Origin: Acholeplasmataceae bacterium
Lineage (GTDB): Bacteria > Bacillota > Negativicutes > Acidaminococcales > Acidaminococcaceae
Assembly: GCA_012744295.1 (NCBI GenBank)
Contig: JAAYIB010000200.1
Span: 1-9,240, forward strand
Length of the DNA stretch: 9,240 nucleotides
Direction of reading: 5' to 3'
In this document: positions 1 to 6,557 of the stretch, piece by piece
Position numbering within the stretch: position 1 is the stretch's first letter
How the letters are laid out: each line of letters begins with the position of its first letter
Notes under the pieces: model-generated
What the model saw: the letters and a program-made list of their open reading frames with translations, nothing else
What the model was told of the DNA's origin: nothing
Database searches by the model: none
Made by a program: the position numbers and the translations under genes

Positions 1-1
1 C

Positions 2-829
2 AGTTATCTGGAACAGCTAACCGGCAAGGAATTTATGTACATAGATTGGTTTGTACGTTTTCTGCCGTTTTTGTCGGTAATAATGATGATTAATCTTCTT
101 ATTTTAATGAAACTACCCCGTGGAACGGATTTTTTGCCCGGTACGAAAACCTATTTTTTAGAAACATATCAAAAGCTTGGCGTTATTAGCCGTGATGAAA
201 TAATCAGCCTGCTGCTATTTATAGTCGCTATAATCTTAGCTTTTGTAAGACCTGTTTATGCAGCTTGGCTACCGGGTTTGAAACCTGCCTATGTCTTTTT
301 CATCTTGGGAATGCTTACTTTTTTTATTCCCAATCAAAAAAGGTATCCCTTCATTAACTGGTCTGAAGCCGAAAAAGGAATTATGTGGGGAATGATGTTT
401 CTTTTTGCGGGCGGACTTGCTCTAGGCAAATTGATTATTGCTACGGGGGCAGCGGGAAAATTGGCGGAATATATTACACTCTTGCCTTTAGATGGCGGGT
501 TTGGGACTATTTTGGCATTTAATCTGTTTTCCGGATTGATGACGGAAATCTCAAGTAATACTGCAGCTGCCGCCATTGTTATTCCTATCGTGCAAAATAT
601 ACTGCAAAAGTTGTCTTTAAACCCCATTCCCTACATCTACATCAGTATTGTTGCAGTTAACTGCGCCTATATTTTGCCTGTTTCCATACGTGCCATACCG
701 GTCAGTTATGGCTTGAATCCGGAAATTATGCTGCGCTATGGCATAATACTTTCATTATCAACGATACTAATTACGTCTGTCATTGGATTCCTCTTTATGC
801 AATATTTTCCGCTGTTTTCCACTTTATAA
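2..829 (+). CDS. SLC13/DASS family anion (dicarboxylate/sulfate) transporter, C-terminal part
   Basis: This is an integral membrane protein of the divalent anion:sodium symporter (SLC13) type, which carries dicarboxylates, citrate or sulfate into the cell. The frame is open from base 2, so the true start lies upstream; the ATG at 35 is internal. Read from that ATG, the 264 visible residues contain about seven hydrophobic segments, the amphipathic W-S-E-A-E-K-G region (about 109-115), the F-A-G-G-L-A-L-G segment (about 124-131) and the second Ser-Asn-Thr signature of the family (S174-N175-T176) within a small-residue-rich helix, where the family binds sodium and substrate. The usual TPPN-like motif in the later ILPV segment (about 213-216) is replaced by S-I-R-A-I-P. 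Three sampled 60-base lines average about 41% G+C, against about 56% in three lines of the ATPase gene further on. Family assignment is firm; the substrate cannot be named. Confidence 0.85.
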   Translation, partial: SYLEQLTGKEFMYIDWFVRFLPFLSVIMMINLLILMKLPRGTDFLPGTKTYFLETYQKLGVISRDEIISLLLFIVAIILAFVRPVYAAWLPGLKPAYVFFILGMLTFFIPNQKRYPFINWSEAEKGIMWGMMFLFAGGLALGKLIIATGAAGKLAEYITLLPLDGGFGTILAFNLFSGLMTEISSNTAAAAIVIPIVQNILQKLSLNPIPYIYISIVAVNCAYILPVSIRAIPVSYGLNPEIMLRYGIILSLSTILITSVIGFLFMQYFPLFSTL

Positions 830-869
830 AGCGGCGTGAGCGCTTCCTAAGTTTCCTTTATGCTGCAAA

Positions 870-909
870 AAGACCATCCTGCTGCAACGGGGGTGGTCTT
901 AGTTTATTT
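870..909 (+). terminator. Intrinsic terminator after the transporter gene
   Basis: A 10-bp stem (870-879 with 891-900, one T-G wobble) encloses an 11-base loop and is followed by a moderately T-rich tail (901-909). It lies 40 bases after the transporter stop codon and would separate that gene from the hydrolase gene downstream. Confidence 0.75.
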
Positions 910-939
910 GCTCCGTTACCGTTTTTGTATTAACATATA

Positions 940-948
940 TGCTATAAG
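940..948 (+). promoter_or_regulatory. Candidate extended -10 promoter for the cysteine hydrolase gene
   Basis: A TG-N-TATAAG extended -10 element lies between the upstream terminator and the hydrolase start, about 75 bases before the ATG. No convincing -35 hexamer is present at the usual distance, as is common for extended -10 promoters. The rest of the 192-base gap shows nothing else I can support. Confidence 0.35.
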
Positions 949-1021
949 CGCGTCAATGTCCCACAGGCTAAAGACCCTGCGCTCTTATTAATTTATGGTT
1001 TTTAAAGAGGGAGGCAGTTAT

Positions 1022-1948
1022 ATGTATCCGAATTTTTATTCCAGAGAGCTGGCAGACAAGATTTTTCTGCCGCGCTGTCAGCTTATAGCTGAGGCTGCGG
1101 CAGATGCAGGAATTGCGGCATATAGAGGCAATGACGCATTGTTCCTAATAGATACCCAGATTGGTTTCTGCCAGCCGGGCGCGGGACTTTACGTTAATGG
1201 CGCAGAGAAGGATATCGCAAATATCAGCGAATTTATCTACAGAAATACAGGAAACTTGGCGAAAATCTTTTTGAGCATGGATACACACCACGTCCACCAA
1301 ATTTTTTTCCCTTCCTTTTGGCGTGACGAGTCAGGACGCAGCCCCGCTCCTTACACAATCATAGCTTATGACGACCTTTTGGCAAAACGCTGGTTTCCGA
1401 GGCGTGATGAGGCCTGGGCCGAAGCTTATGTGCGCCGACTCGAGGAACAAGGCAAGTATCAGCTCTGCATCTGGCCATACCACACTATGCTGGGTTCAGT
1501 CGACCATGCCCTGCAGCCGCTCCTTTATGAGGCGTGTTTGTATCATTCCTTAGTTCGTGGCGAGCCTTTGCGGTTTGTTTTGAAGGGAGAGCAGCCCTTG
1601 ACGGAAAATTATAGCGTTTTTGCGCCTGAAGTTGAGCTTCTTCAGACCGGTGGGAAGGACAGGAGCGTGGGCGTATTTAACCGGGGGCTTGCCGAGCAGT
1701 TAGGTTCATATGACAGAATTTTTATTGCCGGCGAGGCAAGTTCGCACTGTGTAAAGGCAACAATTGAAGATTTCTTAAGCTATGCTGCTGAAAACAACCC
1801 GGAGCTAACCTCCCGTCTCTGCATACTGGCAGACTGCATGTCGCCGGTTTCACCGGTGCCGGGAGCCGATTTCCCATTGATTGCCGCAAAGGCACTTGAA
1901 GATTTTGCTGCGGCGGGGGCAAAAGTAGTCCGGAGCAGCGATTATTGA
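1022..1948 (+). CDS. Nicotinamidase-like cysteine hydrolase (isochorismatase fold)
   Basis: This is a cytoplasmic hydrolase of the isochorismatase/nicotinamidase superfamily, 308 residues, longer than typical PncA (about 200). The ATG at 1022 is chosen because GAGGGAGG (1007-1014) sits 7 bases before it; the in-frame ATG at 995 has no such site. The superfamily catalytic triad is visible: Asp44 in L-I-D-T-Q, Lys188 in V-L-K-G, and Cys243 in S-S-H-C-V. A D-T-H segment (Asp87, His89) followed by another His resembles the metal-binding D-W-H of nicotinamidases, and W-P-Y-H-T-M-L-G-S resembles their W-P-x-H-C-x-x-G-T. This makes nicotinamide to nicotinic acid (NAD salvage) the best guess, but an amidase for another small amide is possible. 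About 35 extra N-terminal residues precede the catalytic domain, with an insertion between the D-T-H and W-P-Y-H segments. It is flanked by its own candidate promoter and by dapF, 87 bases downstream. Confidence 0.8.
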   Translation: MYPNFYSRELADKIFLPRCQLIAEAAADAGIAAYRGNDALFLIDTQIGFCQPGAGLYVNGAEKDIANISEFIYRNTGNLAKIFLSMDTHHVHQIFFPSFWRDESGRSPAPYTIIAYDDLLAKRWFPRRDEAWAEAYVRRLEEQGKYQLCIWPYHTMLGSVDHALQPLLYEACLYHSLVRGEPLRFVLKGEQPLTENYSVFAPEVELLQTGGKDRSVGVFNRGLAEQLGSYDRIFIAGEASSHCVKATIEDFLSYAAENNPELTSRLCILADCMSPVSPVPGADFPLIAAKALEDFAAAGAKVVRSSDY

Positions 1949-1984
1949 CTGTGCACTGAATTTTCTTTTTTGAGGGAATTCGGT

Positions 1985-2017
1985 TATAATGGGAATGATA
2001 TTGCTTTTTAGTATAAT
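1985..2017 (+). promoter_or_regulatory. Candidate dapF promoter region (two TATAAT boxes)
   Basis: Two perfect TATAAT hexamers occur at 1985-1990 and 2012-2017 in the 87-base gap before dapF. Neither has a good -35 partner; the first is preceded by a T-rich stretch (1961-1970). The second lies only 18 bases before the start codon and next to the ribosome binding site, so the first is the more plausible -10 box. Confidence 0.4.
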
Positions 2018-2035
2018 TTTAGGAGGGCCCGGCTC

Positions 2036-2905
2036 ATGAAAATGAAATTCTCGAAAATGCACGGCTGCGGGAATGACTACGTGTATGTTAACTGTATGGA
2101 AAAGGAACTGCCGAATCCCAACGCGATTTCTGAGTTTGTCAGTCACAGGCGCTTCGGTATCGGCGCGGACGGTTTGATTTGCATAATGCCTTCGACCGCA
2201 GCAGATTTTCGCATGCGCATGTTCAACGCCGATGCTTCGGAGGGGAAAATGTGCGGCAATGGAACGCGCTGTGTGGCGAAATATGTCTACGATCAAGGCC
2301 TGACGGATAAAACGAGCATTACGATAGAAACCTTAGGCGGCATCAAGAAAATCGATATGACCGTAGCAGACGGCAAGGTTACAGAGGCCGTGGTCGATAT
2401 GGGAGAACCAATCTTTCGCACCAAGGAAATCCCGATGATCAGCGACCACTATGTTTTCATGGACCAGGGCCTTGTGATTGAGGAAGACCTTGTTTGCAAC
2501 GGCACGGCTGTTTCCATGGGCAACCCGCATTTTGTGACTTTTGTCGAAGACGTAGATTCCTTGAAATTAGAAGAAATCGGACCGCGCATAGAAAACCATC
2601 CTCTTTTCCCGGAGAGAACAAACGTCGAATTTGTGCAGGTTATAGATGAGAACACCGTCAAGTTCCGCGTATGGGAACGCGGCAGCGGTGAAACCTGGGC
2701 TTGCGGAACCGGGGCCTGCGCCGTAGCTGTTACCTCGATTTTTCTGAATCATGCCGGCAAAAAGGACGAAGAACTCATTGTTTTGGTTAAGGGCGGAGAG
2801 CTAAAGGTTACTTACAGCTCGGACAATCATGTTTTGCTGAAAGGTCCTGCAACGCATGTCTTTGACGGCGTGATTGAAATTCCCGAGGAAATCTGTCAAG
2901 GATAA
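2036..2905 (+). CDS. dapF: Diaminopimelate epimerase
   Basis: DapF interconverts LL- and meso-diaminopimelate without a cofactor, the last step before meso-DAP is used for peptidoglycan cross-links or decarboxylated to lysine. The 289-residue length is near the family norm (about 275). Both catalytic cysteines are present in their signatures: Cys73 in K-M-C-G-N-G-T-R-C and Cys223 in W-A-C-G-T-G-A-C-A. The N-terminal F-S-K-M-H-G-C-G-N-D-Y segment and the internal M-G-N-P-H-F motif (about 161-166), which form the substrate pocket, are intact. The ATG is preceded by AGGAGG (2021-2026) with 9 bases of spacing. It lies just upstream of dapL, whose product makes its LL-DAP substrate; the 139-base gap contains a candidate separate promoter and a tandem repeat, so the two genes may be regulated separately. 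Confidence 0.97.
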   Translation: MKMKFSKMHGCGNDYVYVNCMEKELPNPNAISEFVSHRRFGIGADGLICIMPSTAADFRMRMFNADASEGKMCGNGTRCVAKYVYDQGLTDKTSITIETLGGIKKIDMTVADGKVTEAVVDMGEPIFRTKEIPMISDHYVFMDQGLVIEEDLVCNGTAVSMGNPHFVTFVEDVDSLKLEEIGPRIENHPLFPERTNVEFVQVIDENTVKFRVWERGSGETWACGTGACAVAVTSIFLNHAGKKDEELIVLVKGGELKVTYSSDNHVLLKGPATHVFDGVIEIPEEICQG

Positions 2906-2933
2906 ACAGAGGTATGCGGAAGCTTTCTATGTC

Positions 2934-2973
2934 AAATACAAGAATGACACAATAAAATATAAGAATTACACAA
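2934..2973 (+). repeat. Tandem imperfect 19-bp direct repeat, 21-bp period, upstream of dapL
   Basis: The unit aaatacaagaatgacacaa (2934-2952) recurs as aaatataagaattacacaa (2955-2973), 17 of 19 bases identical. Start-to-start distance is 21 bases, two helical turns, so both copies face the same side of the DNA. The pair lies directly upstream of an extended -10 element (2976-2984), with the second copy covering the -35 position. This arrangement is what a paired regulator-binding site looks like; the protein is unknown. Confidence 0.6.
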
Positions 2974-2975
2974 CG

Positions 2976-2984
2976 TGGTAAAAT
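2976..2984 (+). promoter_or_regulatory. Candidate extended -10 promoter for dapL
   Basis: TG-G-TAAAAT forms an extended -10 element about 60 bases before the chosen dapL start. There is no consensus -35; that position is occupied by the second copy of the direct repeat, suggesting that an activator or repressor acts here. This is an inference from position and composition. Confidence 0.35.
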
Positions 2985-3044
2985 AAACAAAGAGAACCTA
3001 TGAATAATGACTGCAGGCAAATTTATTTCGAGGGGGAAGCAGAC

Positions 3045-4241
3045 ATGGCCGTAATGAATCAGAATTACTGCAATTTAAAGGAGAGTTATTTGTTTTCCCA
3101 GATTGCAGCCAAGGTAAATGCATTTGTGGAAAAGCATCGCGAAAAAAAAGTTATCAGGATGGGCATCGGGGACGTGACGCTGCCGCTTGCCCCTTCCGTT
3201 GTTGCGGCGATGCAGAAGGCCGTCGCGGAAATGGGCGTTAAGGATACCTTTAAGGGTTATGGCCCCGAGCAGGGTTATGCCTTCCTGCGGCAAGCACTTG
3301 TCAAATACTATGATAACCAGGGGATAGGGCTGGCAGCGGATGAAATCTTCGTCAGTGACGGAGCTAAAAGCGACTGCGGCAACATAACCGATCTCTTTGA
3401 CAATGTAAACACCATCCTGGTGCCGGATCCGGTTTATCCTGTTTATGTTGACACTAACATTATGTGCGGCCGAAAAATAGTCTATGTTGACGGTTTGCCG
3501 GAAAACAACTTTCTGCCGATGCCGGACTATGCAATCAATGCCGACGTCATTTATCTTTGTTCGCCAAACAACCCGACGGGGGCGGCCTACACGAAGGAAC
3601 AGCTGCAGGCCTGGGTCGACTATGCATTGAGCAAAGATGCCGTTATTCTTTATGACGCTGCCTACGAGGCCTTTGTGACCGACCCTGACATACCGCGCAG
3701 CATCTTTTGCGTAGAAGGAGCAAAAACCTGTGCCATAGAACTTTGCTCGCTTTCCAAGACGGCCGGCTTTACCGGAACCCGCTGCGGCTATACGGTTGTA
3801 CCGCACGATTTAAAGCGAAAGGCAGGCAATGGGGCTGACATGTCCCTGAACAAGATGTGGCTGCGCAGGCAAACCACCAAATTCAACGGTGTACCCTACA
3901 TTATCCAGCGTGGCGCCGAAGCTGTCTTCAGCACTCAGGGACAGGCGGAATGCCAGGAAATGCTGGATTATTACCGCGAGAATGCCAGAATCATGATGAA
4001 GACGCTCGCGCAGAAAAACATTAGGTTTTTCGGCGGGGTGTACTCGCCTTATATCTGGCTCCAATGCCCGGAGGGAATGGGTTCCTGGGAGTTTTTCGAC
4101 TATCTTTTGGAAAAGCTTGCAATAGTAGGAACACCGGGCGCAGGTTTTGGCAAAAGAGGCGAGGGCTATCTGCGCCTTACTGCCTTCGGCAGTCGCGAGG
4201 CAACCATTGAAGCGATGTCACGCATAGAAGAGAAATTATAA
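3045..4241 (+). CDS. dapL: LL-diaminopimelate aminotransferase
   Basis: DapL is a PLP-dependent class I/II aminotransferase that converts tetrahydrodipicolinate plus glutamate directly to LL-diaminopimelate, bypassing the acylated DapD/DapC/DapE steps. The protein has 398 residues from the ATG at 3045, chosen because AGGGGGAA (3031-3038) lies just upstream; an in-frame ATG at 3000 lacks a good site. Visible family features are I-R-M-G-I-G-D-V-T-L-P-L near the N terminus, G-Y-G-P-E-Q-G-Y, the S-P-N-N-P-T-G motif (173-179), Asp204 and Tyr207 in Y-D-A-A-Y-E-A-F, and the PLP-binding Lys238 in S-L-S-K-T-A-G-F-T-G-T-R. The S-P-N-N-P-T-G and S-L-S-K-T-A-G-F segments and the G-Y-G-P-E-Q-G-Y block are typical of DapL rather than of generic aspartate aminotransferases. 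Its neighbour dapF performs the next reaction. A strong terminator follows the stop codon. Confidence 0.95.
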   Translation: MAVMNQNYCNLKESYLFSQIAAKVNAFVEKHREKKVIRMGIGDVTLPLAPSVVAAMQKAVAEMGVKDTFKGYGPEQGYAFLRQALVKYYDNQGIGLAADEIFVSDGAKSDCGNITDLFDNVNTILVPDPVYPVYVDTNIMCGRKIVYVDGLPENNFLPMPDYAINADVIYLCSPNNPTGAAYTKEQLQAWVDYALSKDAVILYDAAYEAFVTDPDIPRSIFCVEGAKTCAIELCSLSKTAGFTGTRCGYTVVPHDLKRKAGNGADMSLNKMWLRRQTTKFNGVPYIIQRGAEAVFSTQGQAECQEMLDYYRENARIMMKTLAQKNIRFFGGVYSPYIWLQCPEGMGSWEFFDYLLEKLAIVGTPGAGFGKRGEGYLRLTAFGSREATIEAMSRIEEKL

Positions 4242-4261
4242 GCTTATGTTCATTACTATAG

Positions 4262-4297
4262 GGCTGCGGGGACTTTTGTCCCGGCAGCCTTAATTTT
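4262..4297 (+). terminator. Intrinsic terminator after dapL
   Basis: A GC-rich 12-bp stem with one G-G mismatch (4262-4273 with 4278-4289) closed by a TTTT loop is followed by TTAATTTT. It starts 20 bases after the dapL stop and separates the lysine genes from the ATPase/HNH operon. Confidence 0.85.
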
Positions 4298-4330
4298 AAG
4301 AAAGCAGCAAAGTGTATTCCCAGACAAAAA

Positions 4331-4359
4331 ATGGCAAAACTGCCAAAAAAAGGTATAAT
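4331..4359 (+). promoter_or_regulatory. Promoter of the ATPase/HNH operon with overlapping palindrome
   Basis: ATGGCA (4331-4336, 4 of 6 matches to the -35 consensus) and a perfect TATAAT (4354-4359) are separated by 17 bases. A perfect short palindrome, TGGCA-AAAC-TGCCA (4332-4345), overlaps the -35 element and the spacer, a position suited to a repressor. The promoter lies after the dapL terminator and about 33 bases before the GTG start, so the operon is a separate transcription unit. Confidence 0.6.
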
Positions 4360-4391
4360 TATATCAGACAAATCTTGGCGGGGGTGAAGCA

Positions 4392-5744
4392 GTGAGAATA
4401 ACGAAGCTGCAACTGAAGAATTATCGTTGCTACCGAAATTTCACATTGGAGTTTGAGGATGACCTTACCGTCATCGTTGCCGAAAACGGCAAAGGCAAGT
4501 CTGCCATCCTGGACGCCCTTGTCGTTGCCGTCGGTCCTTATCTCGGCTGCTTCAACGGCACCAAGACATATAATTTTGAAGACAATGACGTGATGCAGGT
4601 TCAGGAGGATAAGAACGGCGACAAGCTCAGGATTCTGCGGATGCAAAGGCAGTACCCGGTTTTGCTTGAAGCAGAAGGCTATCTGGACGGGGAAAAAGCT
4701 GTCTGGCGGCGCGAGCTGCTGCGGCAAGGCGGAAGGACTACCATAAAGCATGCCAAACCGTTGGCCGACTATGGACGCAGGCTGCAGAAGGCCATACATG
4801 AAAAGGCCGATGAGAACATTGTCCTGCCGGTCATCGCGTTCTATGGGACAACGCGGATGTGGGAAGACGGCAAGCTTCTGGCAGGAAACAGGAAGAAAAT
4901 CAACATGGAAAGGGACAGCGGTTATTACGAAGCAATCGAACCGTCCTCAACCTATCAGACCTTCGGACACTGGTTCCAGTATGCCGCACTCAGCGCCATG
5001 GAGTTCGACTGTTATATCAAGGAAAAAGAATCTCAGCAGGAAAACCCTTACAGGGAAGTTTTAAAAGCTGTAAGCCGAGCTATCGGAACCTGTGTCAGCA
5101 GCATGGGCTGGAAGGACATTGATTACAGCGTAGCGCTGCAGAGCCTCGTGATTACAAATGACAAGGTTGGGACTTTGCCTGTCAGCGCCCTGAGTGACGG
5201 TATTCGCAGCGTCATCAGCATGGTGGCGGATATTGCCTACCGCATGGTTCGGCTTAACCCCGACCTTGGTGCTGAGGCCGCCTTGAAAACACCCGGAATA
5301 GTTTTAATTGACGAAGTCGACATGCATCTTCATCCCTCCTGGCAGCAGACTGTAGTCGCCGATTTGCGCCGCGCCTTTCCGCGAGTGCAGTTCATCATCA
5401 CTACCCACAGTCCTCAGGTTCTAAGCACCGTTCCGCCGCGCTGCATCAGGGCTTTACGTTGGGATGACGGCCAGGTTGAGGTATACAGCCCCGAATTTTC
5501 CCTTGGGGCTGAAAGCTATCAACTGCTGAAGGAAATACAGAACGTCGATACCAGGCCTCAGGCATTGCCGATAGTGAAGACACTGATGCGCTATCTTGAG
5601 CTTGTCAGCGAGGACAAATGGGACAGCTCGGAGGCAATAAAGCTGCGGGAGGAACTTGACAAATGGGGAAAAGACCGTGAACCGGCATTGCTGAGAGCAG
5701 ATATGGACATAAAAATGCGCGCTTTTCGGCGGAAAAAACAATGA
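4392..5744 (+). CDS. ptuA: AAA family (SMC/ABC-type) ATPase, PtuA-like, of a Septu-type defence pair
   Basis: This 450-residue cytoplasmic ATPase belongs to the predicted ATP-binding proteins of the OLD/AAA_23 sort (COG3950-like). In order one sees an N-terminal R-I-T-K-L-Q-L-K-N-Y-R segment, a Walker A A30-E-N-G-K-G-K-S37, an ABC-type signature L267-S-D-G-I-R272, a Walker B ending in D307-E308, a D-loop-like H-L-H-P, and the switch histidine His339 in T-T-H-S-P-Q-V-L. A charged, probably helical C-terminal tail of about 60 residues follows. The GTG start at 4392 follows a GGGGGTGA ribosome binding site. Its stop overlaps the next start codon (ATGA), so it is translationally coupled to an HNH nuclease. 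In Septu systems PtuA forms the oligomeric scaffold and ATP sensor that controls PtuB. The first Walker A glycine is alanine, which I take as a family variant. The symbol is by analogy; other ATPase-HNH pairs exist. Confidence 0.78.
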   Translation: MRITKLQLKNYRCYRNFTLEFEDDLTVIVAENGKGKSAILDALVVAVGPYLGCFNGTKTYNFEDNDVMQVQEDKNGDKLRILRMQRQYPVLLEAEGYLDGEKAVWRRELLRQGGRTTIKHAKPLADYGRRLQKAIHEKADENIVLPVIAFYGTTRMWEDGKLLAGNRKKINMERDSGYYEAIEPSSTYQTFGHWFQYAALSAMEFDCYIKEKESQQENPYREVLKAVSRAIGTCVSSMGWKDIDYSVALQSLVITNDKVGTLPVSALSDGIRSVISMVADIAYRMVRLNPDLGAEAALKTPGIVLIDEVDMHLHPSWQQTVVADLRRAFPRVQFIITTHSPQVLSTVPPRCIRALRWDDGQVEVYSPEFSLGAESYQLLKEIQNVDTRPQALPIVKTLMRYLELVSEDKWDSSEAIKLREELDKWGKDREPALLRADMDIKMRAFRRKKQ

Positions 5745-6520
5745 AGAAGGTTCACAAGTCAAGTAAAGTGCCCCAAAAGCTCCACAAATTCCTCAAGGCT
5801 TATCCACGCGAAACCTGGGAACATTTTCGGCGCAGAACAAGACGAGGCTACAAGGAAGTCAAGGCACAGATTTACAGTGACCAGCGCGGCCTTTGCGCCT
5901 ATTGCGAGATTGCGATTAAAATGGCCGAGCGCGAAGAGGATGTTGACGACTTCAGGGTCGAGCACTTCCATCCCAAGGGAGAGACAGAGGCGGGAGGCAA
6001 GAACTGGCATTTATGCTGGGAGAACATGCTCGGGGTCTGTCACGGGGGCAGCCAGAAGGACGTACCCGATTCGGACTGGCGGTTTTCTTCAGGAAAAAAC
6101 GACAGAAGCTGCGACGTGCCCAAGGGTGGAAGAGATATCTCCCGCATAATTCTCAACCCATTAAAAATACCCTTCAGAACAAGACTTTTCCGGTATGCCG
6201 AGCATAACGGCAAGATGTTTGTCGACGAGCGTACCTGTCCGCAAAAGCTGCAGCGAAAAGCCGTAAGCACAATCAACGAGCTGAACCTCAACGCCCGCAG
6301 ACTCAGGAGAATGAGGATGGCAGTAATTAATGTTTTGGAAGACGAGATTGGCATTCGCTTGAGTGGTGGATTTGAGTTGGAAGAGTGTTTGGACCAGTTG
6401 GCGGAGGAGCTGTTGTCCCCTGATGAAAAAGGCGTTTTCAAGTCCTTCTTTACCGTAATCCGCTGGTATCTGGGCCCGGCTGCGGAAAGATACCTGGCAC
6501 GATCAGGGTACAAACTCTGA
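5741..6520 (+). CDS. ptuB: HNH endonuclease, PtuB-like (TIGR02646 type), of a Septu-type defence pair
   Basis: This 259-residue protein has the layout of the TIGR02646 HNH family found as the effector of Septu and some retron systems. The visible motifs are a basic N terminus, D-Q-R-G-L-C-A-Y-C-E (Cys52, Cys55), the catalytic R-V-E-H-F-H-P-K-G (Glu74, His75, His77), W-E-N-M-L-G-V-C-H-G-G (Asn95, Cys100), S-C-D-V-P-K-G (Cys124), an N-P pair (139-140), and a helical L-N-L-N-A-R-R-L-R-R segment (181-190). Cys52, Cys55, Cys100 and Cys124 probably bind a structural zinc ion. Its ATG lies inside the stop region of the ATPase gene (4-base overlap), which indicates coupled synthesis of a complex. In relatives the nuclease is held inactive by the ATPase and cuts nucleic acid on infection; DNA is reported for Septu and a tRNA for a retron relative. 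The target here is unknown. Confidence 0.82.
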   Translation: MKKVHKSSKVPQKLHKFLKAYPRETWEHFRRRTRRGYKEVKAQIYSDQRGLCAYCEIAIKMAEREEDVDDFRVEHFHPKGETEAGGKNWHLCWENMLGVCHGGSQKDVPDSDWRFSSGKNDRSCDVPKGGRDISRIILNPLKIPFRTRLFRYAEHNGKMFVDERTCPQKLQRKAVSTINELNLNARRLRRMRMAVINVLEDEIGIRLSGGFELEECLDQLAEELLSPDEKGVFKSFFTVIRWYLGPAAERYLARSGYKL

Positions 6521-6544
6521 AAAGGAAAGCTGTTTGCGCGTAAA

Positions 6545-6557
6545 TATAATTTATAAT
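6545..6557 (+). promoter_or_regulatory. AT-rich -10-like boxes before the phosphohexomutase gene
   Basis: TATAAT occurs twice (6545-6550 and 6552-6557) in the 53-base gap after the HNH gene. No good -35 hexamer stands upstream, and no terminator separates the two genes, so the sugar genes may have their own weak promoter or be read through from the defence operon. Confidence 0.3.

Noticed and set aside
829..845. Small inverted repeat AAGCG...CGCTT right after the transporter stop codon
   Set aside because: Only five base pairs and no T tract; the stronger hairpin at 870-900 is the better terminator.
995..1021. Earlier in-frame ATG as start of the cysteine hydrolase
   Set aside because: No ribosome binding site precedes it, while GAGGGAGG stands at the right distance before the ATG at 1022.
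1850..2296. Minus-strand open frame spanning the hydrolase end and the dapF start
   Set aside because: It overlaps two well supported genes, has no clear ribosome binding site and gives an unrecognisable protein.
3000..3044. Earlier in-frame ATG as start of dapL
   Set aside because: The upstream sequence has only a weak purine run, whereas AGGGGGAA is well placed for the ATG at 3045, which also fits the family length.
3075..3806. Long open frame of 243 codons on the minus strand
   Set aside because: It lies wholly inside dapL, whose frame carries every family motif; the antisense translation shows no recognisable domain and follows from the codon pattern of the real gene.
4298..4391. Possible retron non-coding RNA upstream of the ATPase/HNH pair
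   Set aside because: The gap is under 100 bases, shows only a short palindrome and promoter, and no reverse transcriptase gene is present in the window.
4359..4799. Minus-strand open frame over the promoter and start of the ATPase gene
   Set aside because: The plus-strand frame has an intact Walker A here; the antisense frame shows no domain and would cover the promoter.
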